Part shown: one piece after another, positions 1 to 8,247 of the stretch
Layout: every line of letters starts with the position of its first letter
How positions within the stretch are numbered: the stretch's first letter is position 1
DNA from: Verrucomicrobiota bacterium
GTDB taxonomy: Bacteria; Verrucomicrobiota; Verrucomicrobiia; Verrucomicrobiales; DEV007
NCBI GenBank assembly: GCA_024277195.1
Contig: JAJRVS010000318.1
Coordinates: forward strand, 1-46,016
DNA: 46,016 nucleotides
Reading direction: 5' to 3'
Translations under genes and position numbers: made by a program
Notes under the pieces: model-generated
Told to the model about the DNA's origin: nothing
Seen by the model: the letters and a program-made list of their open reading frames with translations, nothing else
Database searches by the model: none

Positions 1-1254
1 AGCTCCCGATTTGAGAACGTCTGCTTTCACCACAAAGCTGTTTCCAGAAACGTATTTGGTTCCGGCCTTCAATCCCGATAGAATTTCCACCCATTCACCG
101 TCACGATGTCCCAGCTCCACAATAGCAATTTCATAGACCGTTCCATTCTGCATGAATACGACGTCCCAATCACGGAACTTTTGCAAAGCGCTGTCTTTGA
201 CAACCACGGGAACTACCTCCTTTTTCACCACTACCTCAGCATTCACAAAAAGACCCGGCAGCCACTCTTTGTCTGGATTCGCGAGCTCGGCACGGGCGAG
301 CATTGTCTGGGTATTTTCGGCACCGAATGGAGACAGATATACAATTGCAGCTTCACCTTTCGGGCCACCATCACCACTATCAAGGAGGATTTCTTGCCCC
401 TTTCGCAAGAGCGAAAAATCATGCCGATGCACGTTCAATTCAACCCACACCGAGCTAAGATCAGCAACCGCATAAATCAACGAATCGTTGGAAACAAATT
501 CACCCAAAGCGATATCGTGATGAGTCACCGTGCCATCTAACAGTGAAATAATATTGTAGGGTTGCAAACTTTCGTTGCTTTCCACAACCGCCAGCACCTC
601 GTTTTTGGCCACCTCATCACCAAGGTGTTTTCGAGCTTCTTTTACGATCCCGGGATAACGTGGATAAACATGCATCACCCGTGTTTCATTAGGAATTATC
701 TTCCCGTTCATACTAACTGTTGTGCGCATCGTTCGTGATCCAGCGACCTCGAACTGAAGTTCAACGCTGGCCGCCGCTTGATCAGAAATTTCAACCCTCC
801 CTTCATAGGATTCGTATTCCCAGGCATATGATTTACCGGCATACTTCGCTACAACCTTGACATCGAATGAGTGGGGCTCTTCGACGACCAAATCCCCAAC
901 AAGGTAATCATCTTGTTTTTTGAACTGGAACTTATCAACCCTCCCGGCAAATCGATGCAACTCGATCACTAGATCAACTTCATCCAGGTTTAAAGGCTCT
1001 CCATTCAAAAAAGGAAACAGCCGAAACTGTGGCGGAATATCCGGTTCGTAGATCGTCACTTCAACAGCAAAGTCTCCCTCGGAAAGTAGGCGGCCATGAT
1101 GCGGCCCCCGAGGATAATCGGACTCCTCTGCCTCCCCATGCCCAGCACCTTCAGCAGCACTATGCTGAGGCTCTAACTTTAAAATTTCTTTTCCTCCCCA
1201 AACGCCTGCTAACAGGATGGCGATAATTGCAATTAGTTTAATAAGTGGTTTCAT
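1..1254 (-). CDS. RND efflux periplasmic adaptor (CzcB/CusB type), 3' end missing
   Basis: The frame is open from an ATG at 1254 to the left window edge (418 codons, no stop), so the C-terminus lies outside. The protein starts with a short basic stretch and a hydrophobic helix (membrane or signal anchor), then a variable N-terminal domain with a HHGRL segment. The adaptor core follows: the barrel-sandwich/lipoyl halves around 'YPGIVKEARKHLGDEV' and 'DGTVTHHDIALGEFV', and the beta-barrel around 'VWVELNVHRHDFSLL'. The family links the inner-membrane RND pump to the outer-membrane channel and exports divalent or monovalent metals (Co/Zn/Cd or Cu/Ag). It starts 6 bp after the czcC-like stop, so the two are one operon, and a CzcA pump gene is expected just outside the window. 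Substrate cannot be told from sequence. Confidence in the family is high. Confidence 0.9.
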   Translation of the reverse strand, partial: MKPLIKLIAIIAILLAGVWGGKEILKLEPQHSAAEGAGHGEAEESDYPRGPHHGRLLSEGDFAVEVTIYEPDIPPQFRLFPFLNGEPLNLDEVDLVIELHRFAGRVDKFQFKKQDDYLVGDLVVEEPHSFDVKVVAKYAGKSYAWEYESYEGRVEISDQAAASVELQFEVAGSRTMRTTVSMNGKIIPNETRVMHVYPRYPGIVKEARKHLGDEVAKNEVLAVVESNESLQPYNIISLLDGTVTHHDIALGEFVSNDSLIYAVADLSSVWVELNVHRHDFSLLRKGQEILLDSGDGGPKGEAAIVYLSPFGAENTQTMLARAELANPDKEWLPGLFVNAEVVVKKEVVPVVVKDSALQKFRDWDVVFMQNGTVYEIAIVELGHRDGEWVEILSGLKAGTKYVSGNSFVVKADVLKSGA

Positions 1255-1260
1255 GTCAGT

Positions 1261-2619
1261 TTATTCTGATAAGTGTGTTTTTAGGCTGGCTGCTCCGGTC
1301 AACCCCTCTATTTGCGCCAGTGCAACCCGGTAGTTAAAAAATGCCTGAATGAGTTGCAGCCGGGCAGCACTAAGTGTGCGTTGAGTATCTAAAACTTCGA
1401 GATAACGAAACAAACCCAATTGATAACCATCATTGGCTTGCTTTTGGGCGATCTCCGCTGCCGGTAGAATTTCATCGCGTAAAACTTTAATTTTAGCGTG
1501 ACTGCTTGTGAACTTCCGATACGCTGCTGTGAGCTCGGCACCGAGCTGAATAACTACTGCATCACGCTGCACTTGCACCTTTTTTTGCTGTTCACCAGCT
1601 GCCCGAATCCCGCCTTGGTTACGATTGATCAACGGCAAAGGAACCGATACCCCCACTACAAAAGCCGTATCATCGCTTATATTGTAACGCCTAACCCCAC
1701 CCCAAAGCGTTACGTCCGGCTTACCGGTCGCGCGAGCCAGATTCAACGAAGCTTTAGCGCGTTCACTCTCTGCTTTATAGCTCAACAGGCGCGGATTTGT
1801 TTCCAATTGATTGCGTAATTCCTGAAGTGGCGCAACCGGAGCAATGCTCTCAAACTCACCTAGGACTCTTGAAAACCTTGGCTCCACCACCCCCCATTGA
1901 GAGCTTAGTTTTTCTCGTGCTGAGAAAAGGGTGCGTTTTGCCTGATCCACCTCGACCATCGCAGAAGATATGGCGATTTTTGATTTTGTTAATTCCAAAG
2001 GATTGCCTTTCCCCGCCTCGATACGTCTCTTGATCACAGGTTCAAACTGCCTCGTCAATTCCACGATCTCCTCGTTGACAATAATGCGCCTTTGAGCTTC
2101 CAACACATCAATGAATCGCAGCGCGGTTTGCACCAACACCGCGCGTTTCTTTATTTCGTATTCCAGACGTTTCACCTCACGTTGGGAGCGTGCAAGGTTG
2201 GTTCGAAAATTTCGTTTGCCGCCACGTTCTATCAACTGGCCTAGCGAAAGGGTTGATTCAGTGGAATTCGCCCCTCTAAACGCACCCGACCCCCCGAATG
2301 CTTCAATTTCAGTATCTAGCGTCGGGTTAGGACGCAGGTTTGCTTGCAGGATAAGGGCATCCGCCGATCGAATATCATACTCAAAACCGATCAGCTCCGG
2401 ATGGCCTTTCAGCGTTAATGCCAAAGCATTGTTAAGCGTCAGGCTTTTAATACTCTCCGATATAACGTTTTCTGTAGTTTCTTGAGCTTCTAGATCAATA
2501 ACACTCAAAAAATGTAGCGCCGTAAAACACGCTACCATTATCAAATTTAAATACCTTATGCACCCCCAATTTAGGGGAGCTCTCGAACTTCGATTCGTCA
2601 AAATTTTAAAATGATACAT
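1261..2619 (-). CDS. TolC-family outer-membrane efflux protein (CzcC-like)
   Basis: A 452-residue protein with the outer-membrane efflux protein architecture: two repeats of long alpha-helices and short beta-strands. The segment 'LTLNNALALTLKGHPEL' begins the first repeat, 'LRPNPTLDTEIEAFGG' is the typical CzcC strand, and 'GYQLGLFRYLEVLDTQRTL' sits in the second repeat. It would form the trimeric channel of a metal RND efflux system with the adjacent CzcB-like adaptor. The first ATG gives a basic stretch before a hydrophobic signal segment ending near 'LEAQ'. An internal ATG about 26 residues in would give a more usual signal peptide, and neither has a convincing Shine-Dalgarno, so the start is uncertain. 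Confidence 0.9.
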   Translation of the reverse strand: MYHFKILTNRSSRAPLNWGCIRYLNLIMVACFTALHFLSVIDLEAQETTENVISESIKSLTLNNALALTLKGHPELIGFEYDIRSADALILQANLRPNPTLDTEIEAFGGSGAFRGANSTESTLSLGQLIERGGKRNFRTNLARSQREVKRLEYEIKKRAVLVQTALRFIDVLEAQRRIIVNEEIVELTRQFEPVIKRRIEAGKGNPLELTKSKIAISSAMVEVDQAKRTLFSAREKLSSQWGVVEPRFSRVLGEFESIAPVAPLQELRNQLETNPRLLSYKAESERAKASLNLARATGKPDVTLWGGVRRYNISDDTAFVVGVSVPLPLINRNQGGIRAAGEQQKKVQVQRDAVVIQLGAELTAAYRKFTSSHAKIKVLRDEILPAAEIAQKQANDGYQLGLFRYLEVLDTQRTLSAARLQLIQAFFNYRVALAQIEGLTGAASLKTHLSE

Positions 2620-2761
2620 GATTTTAGAGTGCAGATAAAAAGGCGCAGCAGTGCCAGAAAGTAAGAGTCATCAATGCAAATAATTGTACATTGACCGAGA
2701 AGCTGGAGCTTAAAGTCCCAAAGAAAATATCGAGATCTTTAACGTCCAAATCGCTTCCACC

Positions 2762-3172
2762 TCAGAGCAGGTAGACGCCAAAAACCTCCCGCAAGGGAAT
2801 TCGGGCAGGATCCGTTTTTTGCGGAGGGGAGGGATCGATAAAATTTCGGAAATCCGAAGGTTCAAATCGTCTGACAAGATATGATTCGGAAAAAAGTGTG
2901 ACCGGACACACAGGTAAAACAACAGAGGCCGACGCAAGTTGTAGGATTCCGCTGTCTCGAGAATGATCAAAAACCGTATGCTCCCCGCTATCCTCGTGAT
3001 CCAACTCTTCATGTTCAACATGCTCATCTGTTGCAACCACAAAGTCATGGTCTCCATGAGACGAACTTGCATGGGGATGATCCAGCAGTAACTCTACAAC
3101 ATGATGCGCTCCACCTGGGCATAAAATCCAGATAGAGAGCCAAACGGCTAGAGCTTTGTTTAATAGTTTCAA
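2762..3172 (-). CDS. Small secreted His-rich protein of the metal-efflux operon
   Basis: This 136-residue protein begins with a TTG codon and a hydrophobic signal segment (about residues 5-20). The middle is very rich in His and acidic residues (HHVVELLLDHPHASSSHGDH and several later HE/DH pairs) and the tail is short and Pro/Arg-containing. Similar small His-rich ORFs often precede czcCBA-type operons. A periplasmic metal-binding or sensing role is plausible but is inference. It lies 142 bp upstream of czcC in the same direction and downstream of a good sigma70-like promoter (3207-3236), so it probably heads the operon. No enzyme domain is visible. No in-frame ATG exists near the N-terminus, so TTG is the only credible start. 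Confidence 0.65.
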   Translation of the reverse strand: MKLLNKALAVWLSIWILCPGGAHHVVELLLDHPHASSSHGDHDFVVATDEHVEHEELDHEDSGEHTVFDHSRDSGILQLASASVVLPVCPVTLFSESYLVRRFEPSDFRNFIDPSPPQKTDPARIPLREVFGVYLL

Positions 3173-3206
3173 GTTGCGAATCGACGTAAATGAACTTTAG
3201 ACAGGG

Positions 3207-3236
3207 AATCTAGACCCGACCTATTTGAAGTGTCAA
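3207..3236 (-). promoter_or_regulatory. Candidate sigma70-type promoter of the metal-efflux operon
   Basis: Reading the minus strand there is a perfect TTGACA (-35) at 3231-3236, an 18-nt spacer, and TAGATT (4 of 6 matches to TATAAT) at 3207-3212. Transcription would start near 3200, about 28 nt before the TTG start codon at 3172. Confidence 0.5.
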
Positions 3237-3282
3237 GAAACAATCACTTCTACAAACTGAAATTTGCAGCTCGAGATCGCGA

Positions 3283-3456
3283 TGGGTGAACGCCGGTGGG
3301 GATAACGTGCATCGCAACGCCGTTCTCGGCTTGCTTGTCGGAGCCACCACCGAATCTTTTCCGGAGCACCTCCGCGAAGGACTCTCCGACGCGGAAGCAT
3401 TACAGCATGAGATCGACGCCTTCGTCGAAGTCACTGCGTCAGGAGATGTTTGGTAG
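3283..3456 (+). pseudogene. Remnant of the C-terminus of an ADP-ribosylglycohydrolase
   Basis: In the plus-strand frame ending at the TAG at 3454-3456 the translation reads 'WVNAGGDNVHRNAVLGLL' followed by a short acidic tail. The G-G-D-N-x-H-R-x-x-x-L-G-x-L-x-G-A block is the conserved C-terminal metal/ADP-ribose-binding signature of the ADP-ribosylglycohydrolase (ARH/DraG) family, which are normally about 300 residues. Upstream of about 3283 the frame has no recognisable domain and the DNA overlaps the promoter of the metal-efflux operon, so everything N-terminal is gone. I read this as a deletion remnant. Confidence 0.6.
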
Positions 3457-3569
3457 AATCCGAGAATTAGGAGTCATGCGACCAATCATAAATATTGTCA
3501 TTTTCCAGATAACCTCATTCCATACGCTCCATCTCGACACGGACGACAATGGACACTACGCAATCATCA

Positions 3570-4223
3570 TCACGCACGTCTCTTTTGTGGGCGGATAAAG
3601 TCGCCTCTCAGCAATTCAATCTCGTCCATCATAGCGCAGCCTTCCATATGGTCATTTACCATACCCATAGCCTGCATAAACGCGTAGGCGGTTGTCGGGC
3701 CAAAGAACTTCCATCCACGTTTTTTTAAGTCTTTACTAAGAGCTAGAGAAGTATTTGTGATGCTGGGAATCACGTGTTTTCGCTCGTCCTTCCCAGCATG
3801 GGTCTCTTTGGCATCCGGCTCCCATTGCCAGATATAGGCGGCCAGGCTTCCAAACTCATCCACGAGTTCAATGGCGCGGCTCGCATTGTTTATGGTCGCC
3901 TCGATTTTTCCTCGGTGGCGAACAATGCCCTTATCCTGGAGAAGTCGAGATACGTCCCGGTCGTCAAACCCCGCTACCTTGTCGAATTCAAAACCAGCGA
4001 ACGCTTTGCGAAAATTTTCCCGCTTGCAAAGAATGGTCAGCCATGAAAGTCCTGACTGGAAACCCTCTAGGCAAATCTTCTCAAAAAGCCTAAAATCGTT
4101 ATCGACAGGGCGCCCCCATTCTTCATCGTGATATCGCTGGTAGTCAGCATGATCACTGCCCCACCAACAACGCGTAACGCCATCGCTCCCTGTATGGAGA
4201 TGTTCATCATCGGAATCAGGCAT
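3570..4223 (-). CDS. tag: DNA-3-methyladenine glycosylase I
   Basis: A 217-residue protein matching Tag along its length: 'RCWWG' near residue 18, 'YHDEEWGRP' at 31-39, 'ICLEGFQSGLSWLTIL', 'GIVRHRGKIEATINNA', 'LSKDLKKRGWKFFGPT' and 'NDHMEGC' near the C-terminus. The structural zinc ligands known in E. coli Tag (Cys4, His17, His175, Cys179) correspond to Cys19, His32 and the His and Cys of NDHMEGC. The enzyme excises 3-methyladenine from alkylated DNA. It has a roughly 15-residue N-terminal extension compared with the E. coli protein. Its promoter region shares a 14-bp motif with the next gene upstream. Confidence 0.95.
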   Translation of the reverse strand: MPDSDDEHLHTGSDGVTRCWWGSDHADYQRYHDEEWGRPVDNDFRLFEKICLEGFQSGLSWLTILCKRENFRKAFAGFEFDKVAGFDDRDVSRLLQDKGIVRHRGKIEATINNASRAIELVDEFGSLAAYIWQWEPDAKETHAGKDERKHVIPSITNTSLALSKDLKKRGWKFFGPTTAYAFMQAMGMVNDHMEGCAMMDEIELLRGDFIRPQKRRA

Positions 4224-4277
4224 TGTAGTTGGGGATCATATATTTTCTAATTTCCTGGTCGATTGATTTGTTTTTCT

Positions 4278-4303
4278 GACGTGCCGCACAATAAATTCTT
4301 ACA
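4278..4303 (-). promoter_or_regulatory. Candidate ECF-type promoter of tag
   Basis: On the minus strand TGTAAG (4298-4303) is followed after exactly 16 nt by CGTC (4278-4281), 54 nt before the tag ATG. The longer string TTTGTAAGAATTTA (4292-4305) is identical to one at the same relative place upstream of the reductase gene (5522-5535). A TGTAA-type -35 box with CGTC as -10 is the general shape of ECF-sigma promoters; the sigma factor is unknown. Confidence 0.4.
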
Positions 4304-4392
4304 AAGCTAGACTTCCCAATTTTAAATAAAATTTAACTGGCGTTTGCAAGTCGCTTATAGAGAGCTCGTCATCTACCTCATCATTTACCAAC

Positions 4393-5463
4393 TCACTCCG
4401 TAAGCTCCATGGCAGGATAATCGGTATAGCCCTCCGCCCCTTCTCCATAATAGGTCTCAGGCCGGGATTTGTTCAGTTCCGCTCTCGCTGCAAAACGCTC
4501 GGGCAGATCCGGATTTGCAATGAACTGTTGCCCCCAGGCTATCGCGTCAGCGTCTCCTGCTTCGATTAGTCCCTCACCGTCCTCCTGGCTCAGACCCTGG
4601 TTAGCAATAAAAGCACCACCAAACACCTCCTTCATCATCGGTCCCTGCCGAGGTTCCGCCAAGCCTTCTCGGACGAAAAGAAATGCGATTTCACGCAGTC
4701 TACACTCGTGTGCCACATATCCGAAGGTCACCGCTGGGTCCGAGTCTGCCATGTCATGCGCGTCACAGCGCGGAGCGAGATGCAAGCCCACACGGTCCGC
4801 CCCCCATACACTGACAACGGCATCGACCACCTCCAGCATCAATCGAGCGCGATTTTCCACCGTGCCACCGTAGTCGTCCGTTCGCAGATTGGTGCTATCC
4901 TGCAGAAACTGATCCAGCAGGTAACCATTAGCACCGTGAATTTCGACGCCGTCAAAACCCGCAAGTTTTGCATTTTCCGCGCCCTTGCGGAAGTCTTCGA
5001 TCACCTCCGGAATCTGGTCAAGCTCCAGGGCTCGTGGTATTACAAATGCTTTTTCAGGTCGAATCAAACTGACGTGCCCTTGTGCCTGCACAGCACTGGG
5101 AGCGACAGGCAATTGCCCCTCAAGATAAAGTGGATCGGATATGCGACCGACATGCCACAGTTGCAAAAGGATCCTGCCACCCGCCTGATGAACCGCATCG
5201 GTCACCAGCTTCCAACCCGCCACCTGTTCCGCTGACCAGATGCCGGGAGTGTTAGGGTAACCGACCCCCATCGGGGATACGGATGTCGCTTCGGAGATAA
5301 TCAAACCTGCGGAAGCCCGCTGGGCATAATATTTCGCCATCAACTCATTGGGCACACGTCCCTTACTGGCTCGACAACGCGTCAGCGGTGCCATGATCAT
5401 TCGGTTCGGAAGTTTCCAGGCTCCGATGTCGATGGCCTGGTGAAGAGTGGATTTTGATTGCAT
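4393..5463 (-). CDS. Old-yellow-enzyme-family alkene reductase (NemA-like)
   Basis: A 356-residue FMN-dependent TIM-barrel oxidoreductase. Characteristic elements are 'LPNRMIMAPLTRCRA' (FMN phosphate/isoalloxazine region), 'LLQLWHVGRIS', the 'EIHGANGYLLDQFLQDSTN' block with the His/Asn substrate-binding pair and nearby Tyr, 'RTDDYGGTVENRAR', and the C-terminal 'ANPDLPERF'. The family reduces activated C=C bonds of enones, maleimides and nitro-esters with NAD(P)H and is usually induced by electrophile stress. The coding region is single and monocistronic-looking. Its promoter shares a long motif with tag, consistent with joint control by electrophile or alkylation stress (inference). Confidence 0.93.
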   Translation of the reverse strand: MQSKSTLHQAIDIGAWKLPNRMIMAPLTRCRASKGRVPNELMAKYYAQRASAGLIISEATSVSPMGVGYPNTPGIWSAEQVAGWKLVTDAVHQAGGRILLQLWHVGRISDPLYLEGQLPVAPSAVQAQGHVSLIRPEKAFVIPRALELDQIPEVIEDFRKGAENAKLAGFDGVEIHGANGYLLDQFLQDSTNLRTDDYGGTVENRARLMLEVVDAVVSVWGADRVGLHLAPRCDAHDMADSDPAVTFGYVAHECRLREIAFLFVREGLAEPRQGPMMKEVFGGAFIANQGLSQEDGEGLIEAGDADAIAWGQQFIANPDLPERFAARAELNKSRPETYYGEGAEGYTDYPAMELTE

Positions 5464-5507
5464 GATGTTCAGAAGGCAAATGGCTATTTTCTCAAGTAAG
5501 GCTAGTA

Positions 5508-5533
5508 GACTGACTTATCTGTAAATTCTTACA
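5508..5533 (-). promoter_or_regulatory. Candidate ECF-type promoter of the OYE reductase
   Basis: TGTAAG (5528-5533, minus strand), 16-nt spacer, then AGTC (5508-5511), 44 nt before the start codon at 5463. The spacing is identical to the tag promoter and the 14-nt -35 region is identical. The -10 differs at one base (AGTC against CGTC). Confidence 0.4.
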
Positions 5534-5591
5534 AAAAATTTTAAGTTGCTTGAGTTTCCCGCAGCAACACCGAGTATGCTCCTCAGTTCAG

Positions 5592-8138
5592 TTAGCTGTT
5601 CATCTCTAAGACCGGTCCGATGCTGTTCCAGAACAGCACCGCCTTGTCTTGCTCGTCGCAGGCGCGTAGATCAACTTCAAAACGGATCGACCAGTCGTTG
5701 AGCTCTTCCTGATCGACCAGAATCTGCTCCACCTTCCAGAGCAATGAGTCGTTGCCATCCTGAATCCGGCAGTGCTTCCTGTTTCGCGCCTCAGGGTCAA
5801 GGCGGATAAGTCCGTGATCCTCGAAATAGGCACTCATCAAGTCACCCAATTCTGCCGATGTCATGGCTTCATCTGATTGATCCGAAATGGAAAGTGCCGT
5901 TCCCCACTCACGCCGCGACAACGCTTTCACGACATCAAACACCTTCGCTCTGAGCAATCGTTGAAACGCTTTCCGGTTCCTCGTGATCGGGATTTTCTTA
6001 GCTGGTGCCTCTGCGTCCGAAACTTCCGGCACATAATCAGGATTTCGAAGCCTCTCCCACTCATCGAGAAGGCTTGAATCGATTCCGCGAAGCATCGATT
6101 CAAAATAGGATTCCGCCTCTAGGACTTGCTCCGTTTTTGCAGCGGGCGGAACCGTTTGCACGAGCACTTTAAACACTTCGGAGAGATGCTTGAGCAAAAC
6201 CGCTTCGCTGCGTTCGAGGCCGTACACTTTGACGTAATCCTCGAACGACTGCCAGTTTTCAAACATCTCACGGGCGATGCACTTTGGTCGCACTGAGACC
6301 TCTTTCGCCCAGGGATGCGTCAGGACAAACTCGTTGTAAGTTGCGTAGATAAACTCTTTTCCTGGCTTCGGCTGTTCAACCTCATCGAGTCGTTCCATAC
6401 GCTCATCGTATTCGATACCTTCAGCTTTCATTTCAGCCATCAGCTCACTCTTTATTTTATCGACTTGTTTTCGGATCACCACGGTAGGGTCCTCAAGAAT
6501 GGCTTCCACAAGGGACAGAATCTGGAGCGAGTATTGGGGATCCTCCTGATCCAACTTCGAAATGGCTTCGAGCAGATAAAGCCCTAGAGATTGGTTCAGC
6601 GAGAAGTCCTCCTGCAGATCAATATTCAGTGCTACCTTGTAAGCTCCACCACGCTCCGATTTTGCAATGATTTTTAGCACATTGCCCTCAACCAGTCCGC
6701 GAAAGAGCGAAAAAGCACGACGTTGGAGCGCCTTCTTTCCTGGGCCGGTTTCGTGAGAACAACGAATAATTTGTCGAAGCGCGTCACAACCGTCCTCCTG
6801 CGTCCGGCTGAGCACATTCAGCAGCATTCCGTGATTCACCGAGAAACTCGAATTCAGCTTTTCTGAAGCTGATTCACGCAGCCTGAGAAAGGTTCCTTCA
6901 TCCCAGTTCACAAAACCCTTCTCCGGCGGCTTTTTTTTCATCGCCTTGCTCTTTTTACCCTTGGCCGCCGCTTTTTGCTCCGCCTTGATGTTGTCAATGA
7001 CATGCGGTGGGGCTTGAACCACCACGTAACCAACAGAGTCGAATCCACGTCGCCCGGCGCGTCCGCTGATTTGTTTGAAGTCACGCACCGCAAGGGTCTT
7101 CGTTTGTTGCCCTCCATATTTGAAGAGCTGGGTGAAAAGCACCGTGCGGATCGGAACATTGACCCCAACTCCAAGAGTGTCCGTGCCGCAGATCACCTTG
7201 AGCAAACCTTGCTGTGCCAATTTCTCGACCAGAACACGGTATTTGGGCAGCAGGCCAGCGTGATGAATGCCGAGACCGTGACGAAGAAATTTTTTCATCT
7301 CCTTGCCGTAAGGACTGCGGAAGTCAGCATCAACCAGATGGGCGGCGATTTTGTTCTTTTCCTCCTTCGAGCAGAAGTTCCGACTCATCAGATTCTGCAC
7401 TGTTTTTGCACAGGAAAGCTGGGTGAAATGGACGAGGTAAATGGGAGCCCGATCCGCCTCAACCAGCTGCTCGATTTTCTCCTCCAACATCGTCGTGCTG
7501 TATTCGTATTCGAGCGGGACGGGACGCTCTTCCGATTTCACTAAAACGGTAGGAAACCCGTTGAGCGCCGTCAATCCTTTTTCAAATATACCGGTATCAC
7601 CCAAGGTCGCCGACATGAGTAGAAAGCGCGCTTGCGGAAGAGTCAACAGGGGCACCTGCCAGGCAACGCCCCGTTGATGATCCGAGTAATAATGAAACTC
7701 GTCCATGATCACCTCGTCGACCTTCGCCTGATCACCCTCACGAAGTGCCAGGTTAGATAAAATTTCCGCGGTGCAGCAAATCACCGAAGCTTCTGCATTG
7801 ACCGTGGCATCGCCGGTGATCATTCCGACATTCTCAGGCCCGAAGACCTGACAGAGCGACAAAAATTTCTCGTTCGCGAGCGCCTTCACCGGCACGGTAT
7901 AAAAGGAACGGCGCCCGAGGCAAATCGATCGATACTGCAGCGCTTGAGCGACGAGCGATTTCCCCGAACCTGTCGGAGTATTGAGAATCACATTGTTGCC
8001 CGCAAAAAGTTCGAGGATCGCCTCTTCCTGATGATCATACGGTTCGATTCCATCCTCGACGAGACTGCCGAGAAAGGCATCGAGAATCTCATCGTTAGAG
8101 GGCGGTGGTGAATCTGGTTCGGGCAGCGGCAAAGACAT
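5592..8138 (-). CDS. Ski2-like superfamily 2 helicase with DUF3516-type C-terminus
   Basis: An 848-residue protein. Helicase motifs are clear: Walker A 'TPTGSGKS' at 54-61, motif II 'DEFH' at 146-149, motif III 'SAT' at 176-178, 'GTDTLGVGVNVP' near 318, and motif VI 'QISGRAGRRG' at 356-365. The DEFH box and the GRAGRRG motif are typical of Ski2/Mtr4-like helicases. The C-terminal half (about 420-848) matches the layout of bacterial helicases that carry the DUF3516 domain. These are ATP-dependent 3'-5' helicases; an RNA-processing or repair role is unproven in bacteria. A Lys-rich linker (about 385-410, KKSKAMKKKPP) follows the core. The next minus-strand gene upstream (8248-9363) is another RNA-helicase gene, but the 109-bp gap does not prove co-transcription. 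Confidence 0.88.
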   Translation of the reverse strand: MSLPLPEPDSPPPSNDEILDAFLGSLVEDGIEPYDHQEEAILELFAGNNVILNTPTGSGKSLVAQALQYRSICLGRRSFYTVPVKALANEKFLSLCQVFGPENVGMITGDATVNAEASVICCTAEILSNLALREGDQAKVDEVIMDEFHYYSDHQRGVAWQVPLLTLPQARFLLMSATLGDTGIFEKGLTALNGFPTVLVKSEERPVPLEYEYSTTMLEEKIEQLVEADRAPIYLVHFTQLSCAKTVQNLMSRNFCSKEEKNKIAAHLVDADFRSPYGKEMKKFLRHGLGIHHAGLLPKYRVLVEKLAQQGLLKVICGTDTLGVGVNVPIRTVLFTQLFKYGGQQTKTLAVRDFKQISGRAGRRGFDSVGYVVVQAPPHVIDNIKAEQKAAAKGKKSKAMKKKPPEKGFVNWDEGTFLRLRESASEKLNSSFSVNHGMLLNVLSRTQEDGCDALRQIIRCSHETGPGKKALQRRAFSLFRGLVEGNVLKIIAKSERGGAYKVALNIDLQEDFSLNQSLGLYLLEAISKLDQEDPQYSLQILSLVEAILEDPTVVIRKQVDKIKSELMAEMKAEGIEYDERMERLDEVEQPKPGKEFIYATYNEFVLTHPWAKEVSVRPKCIAREMFENWQSFEDYVKVYGLERSEAVLLKHLSEVFKVLVQTVPPAAKTEQVLEAESYFESMLRGIDSSLLDEWERLRNPDYVPEVSDAEAPAKKIPITRNRKAFQRLLRAKVFDVVKALSRREWGTALSISDQSDEAMTSAELGDLMSAYFEDHGLIRLDPEARNRKHCRIQDGNDSLLWKVEQILVDQEELNDWSIRFEVDLRACDEQDKAVLFWNSIGPVLEMNS

Positions 8139-8247
8139 TGCCCTACTTATAAGGCCAATCCGGCTCGATAGAAAGCGGCGAGCGGATCAGTTTTCTATGT
8201 GATCCAGTCTGTTAATTTTAAGCGTAGGGCTAATCTTCAGGAATCCC

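Noticed and set aside
106-540. Plus-strand open frames in the first 1.2 kb
   Set aside because: They lie antisense to a clear CzcB-like adaptor and show no domain or ribosome-binding site.
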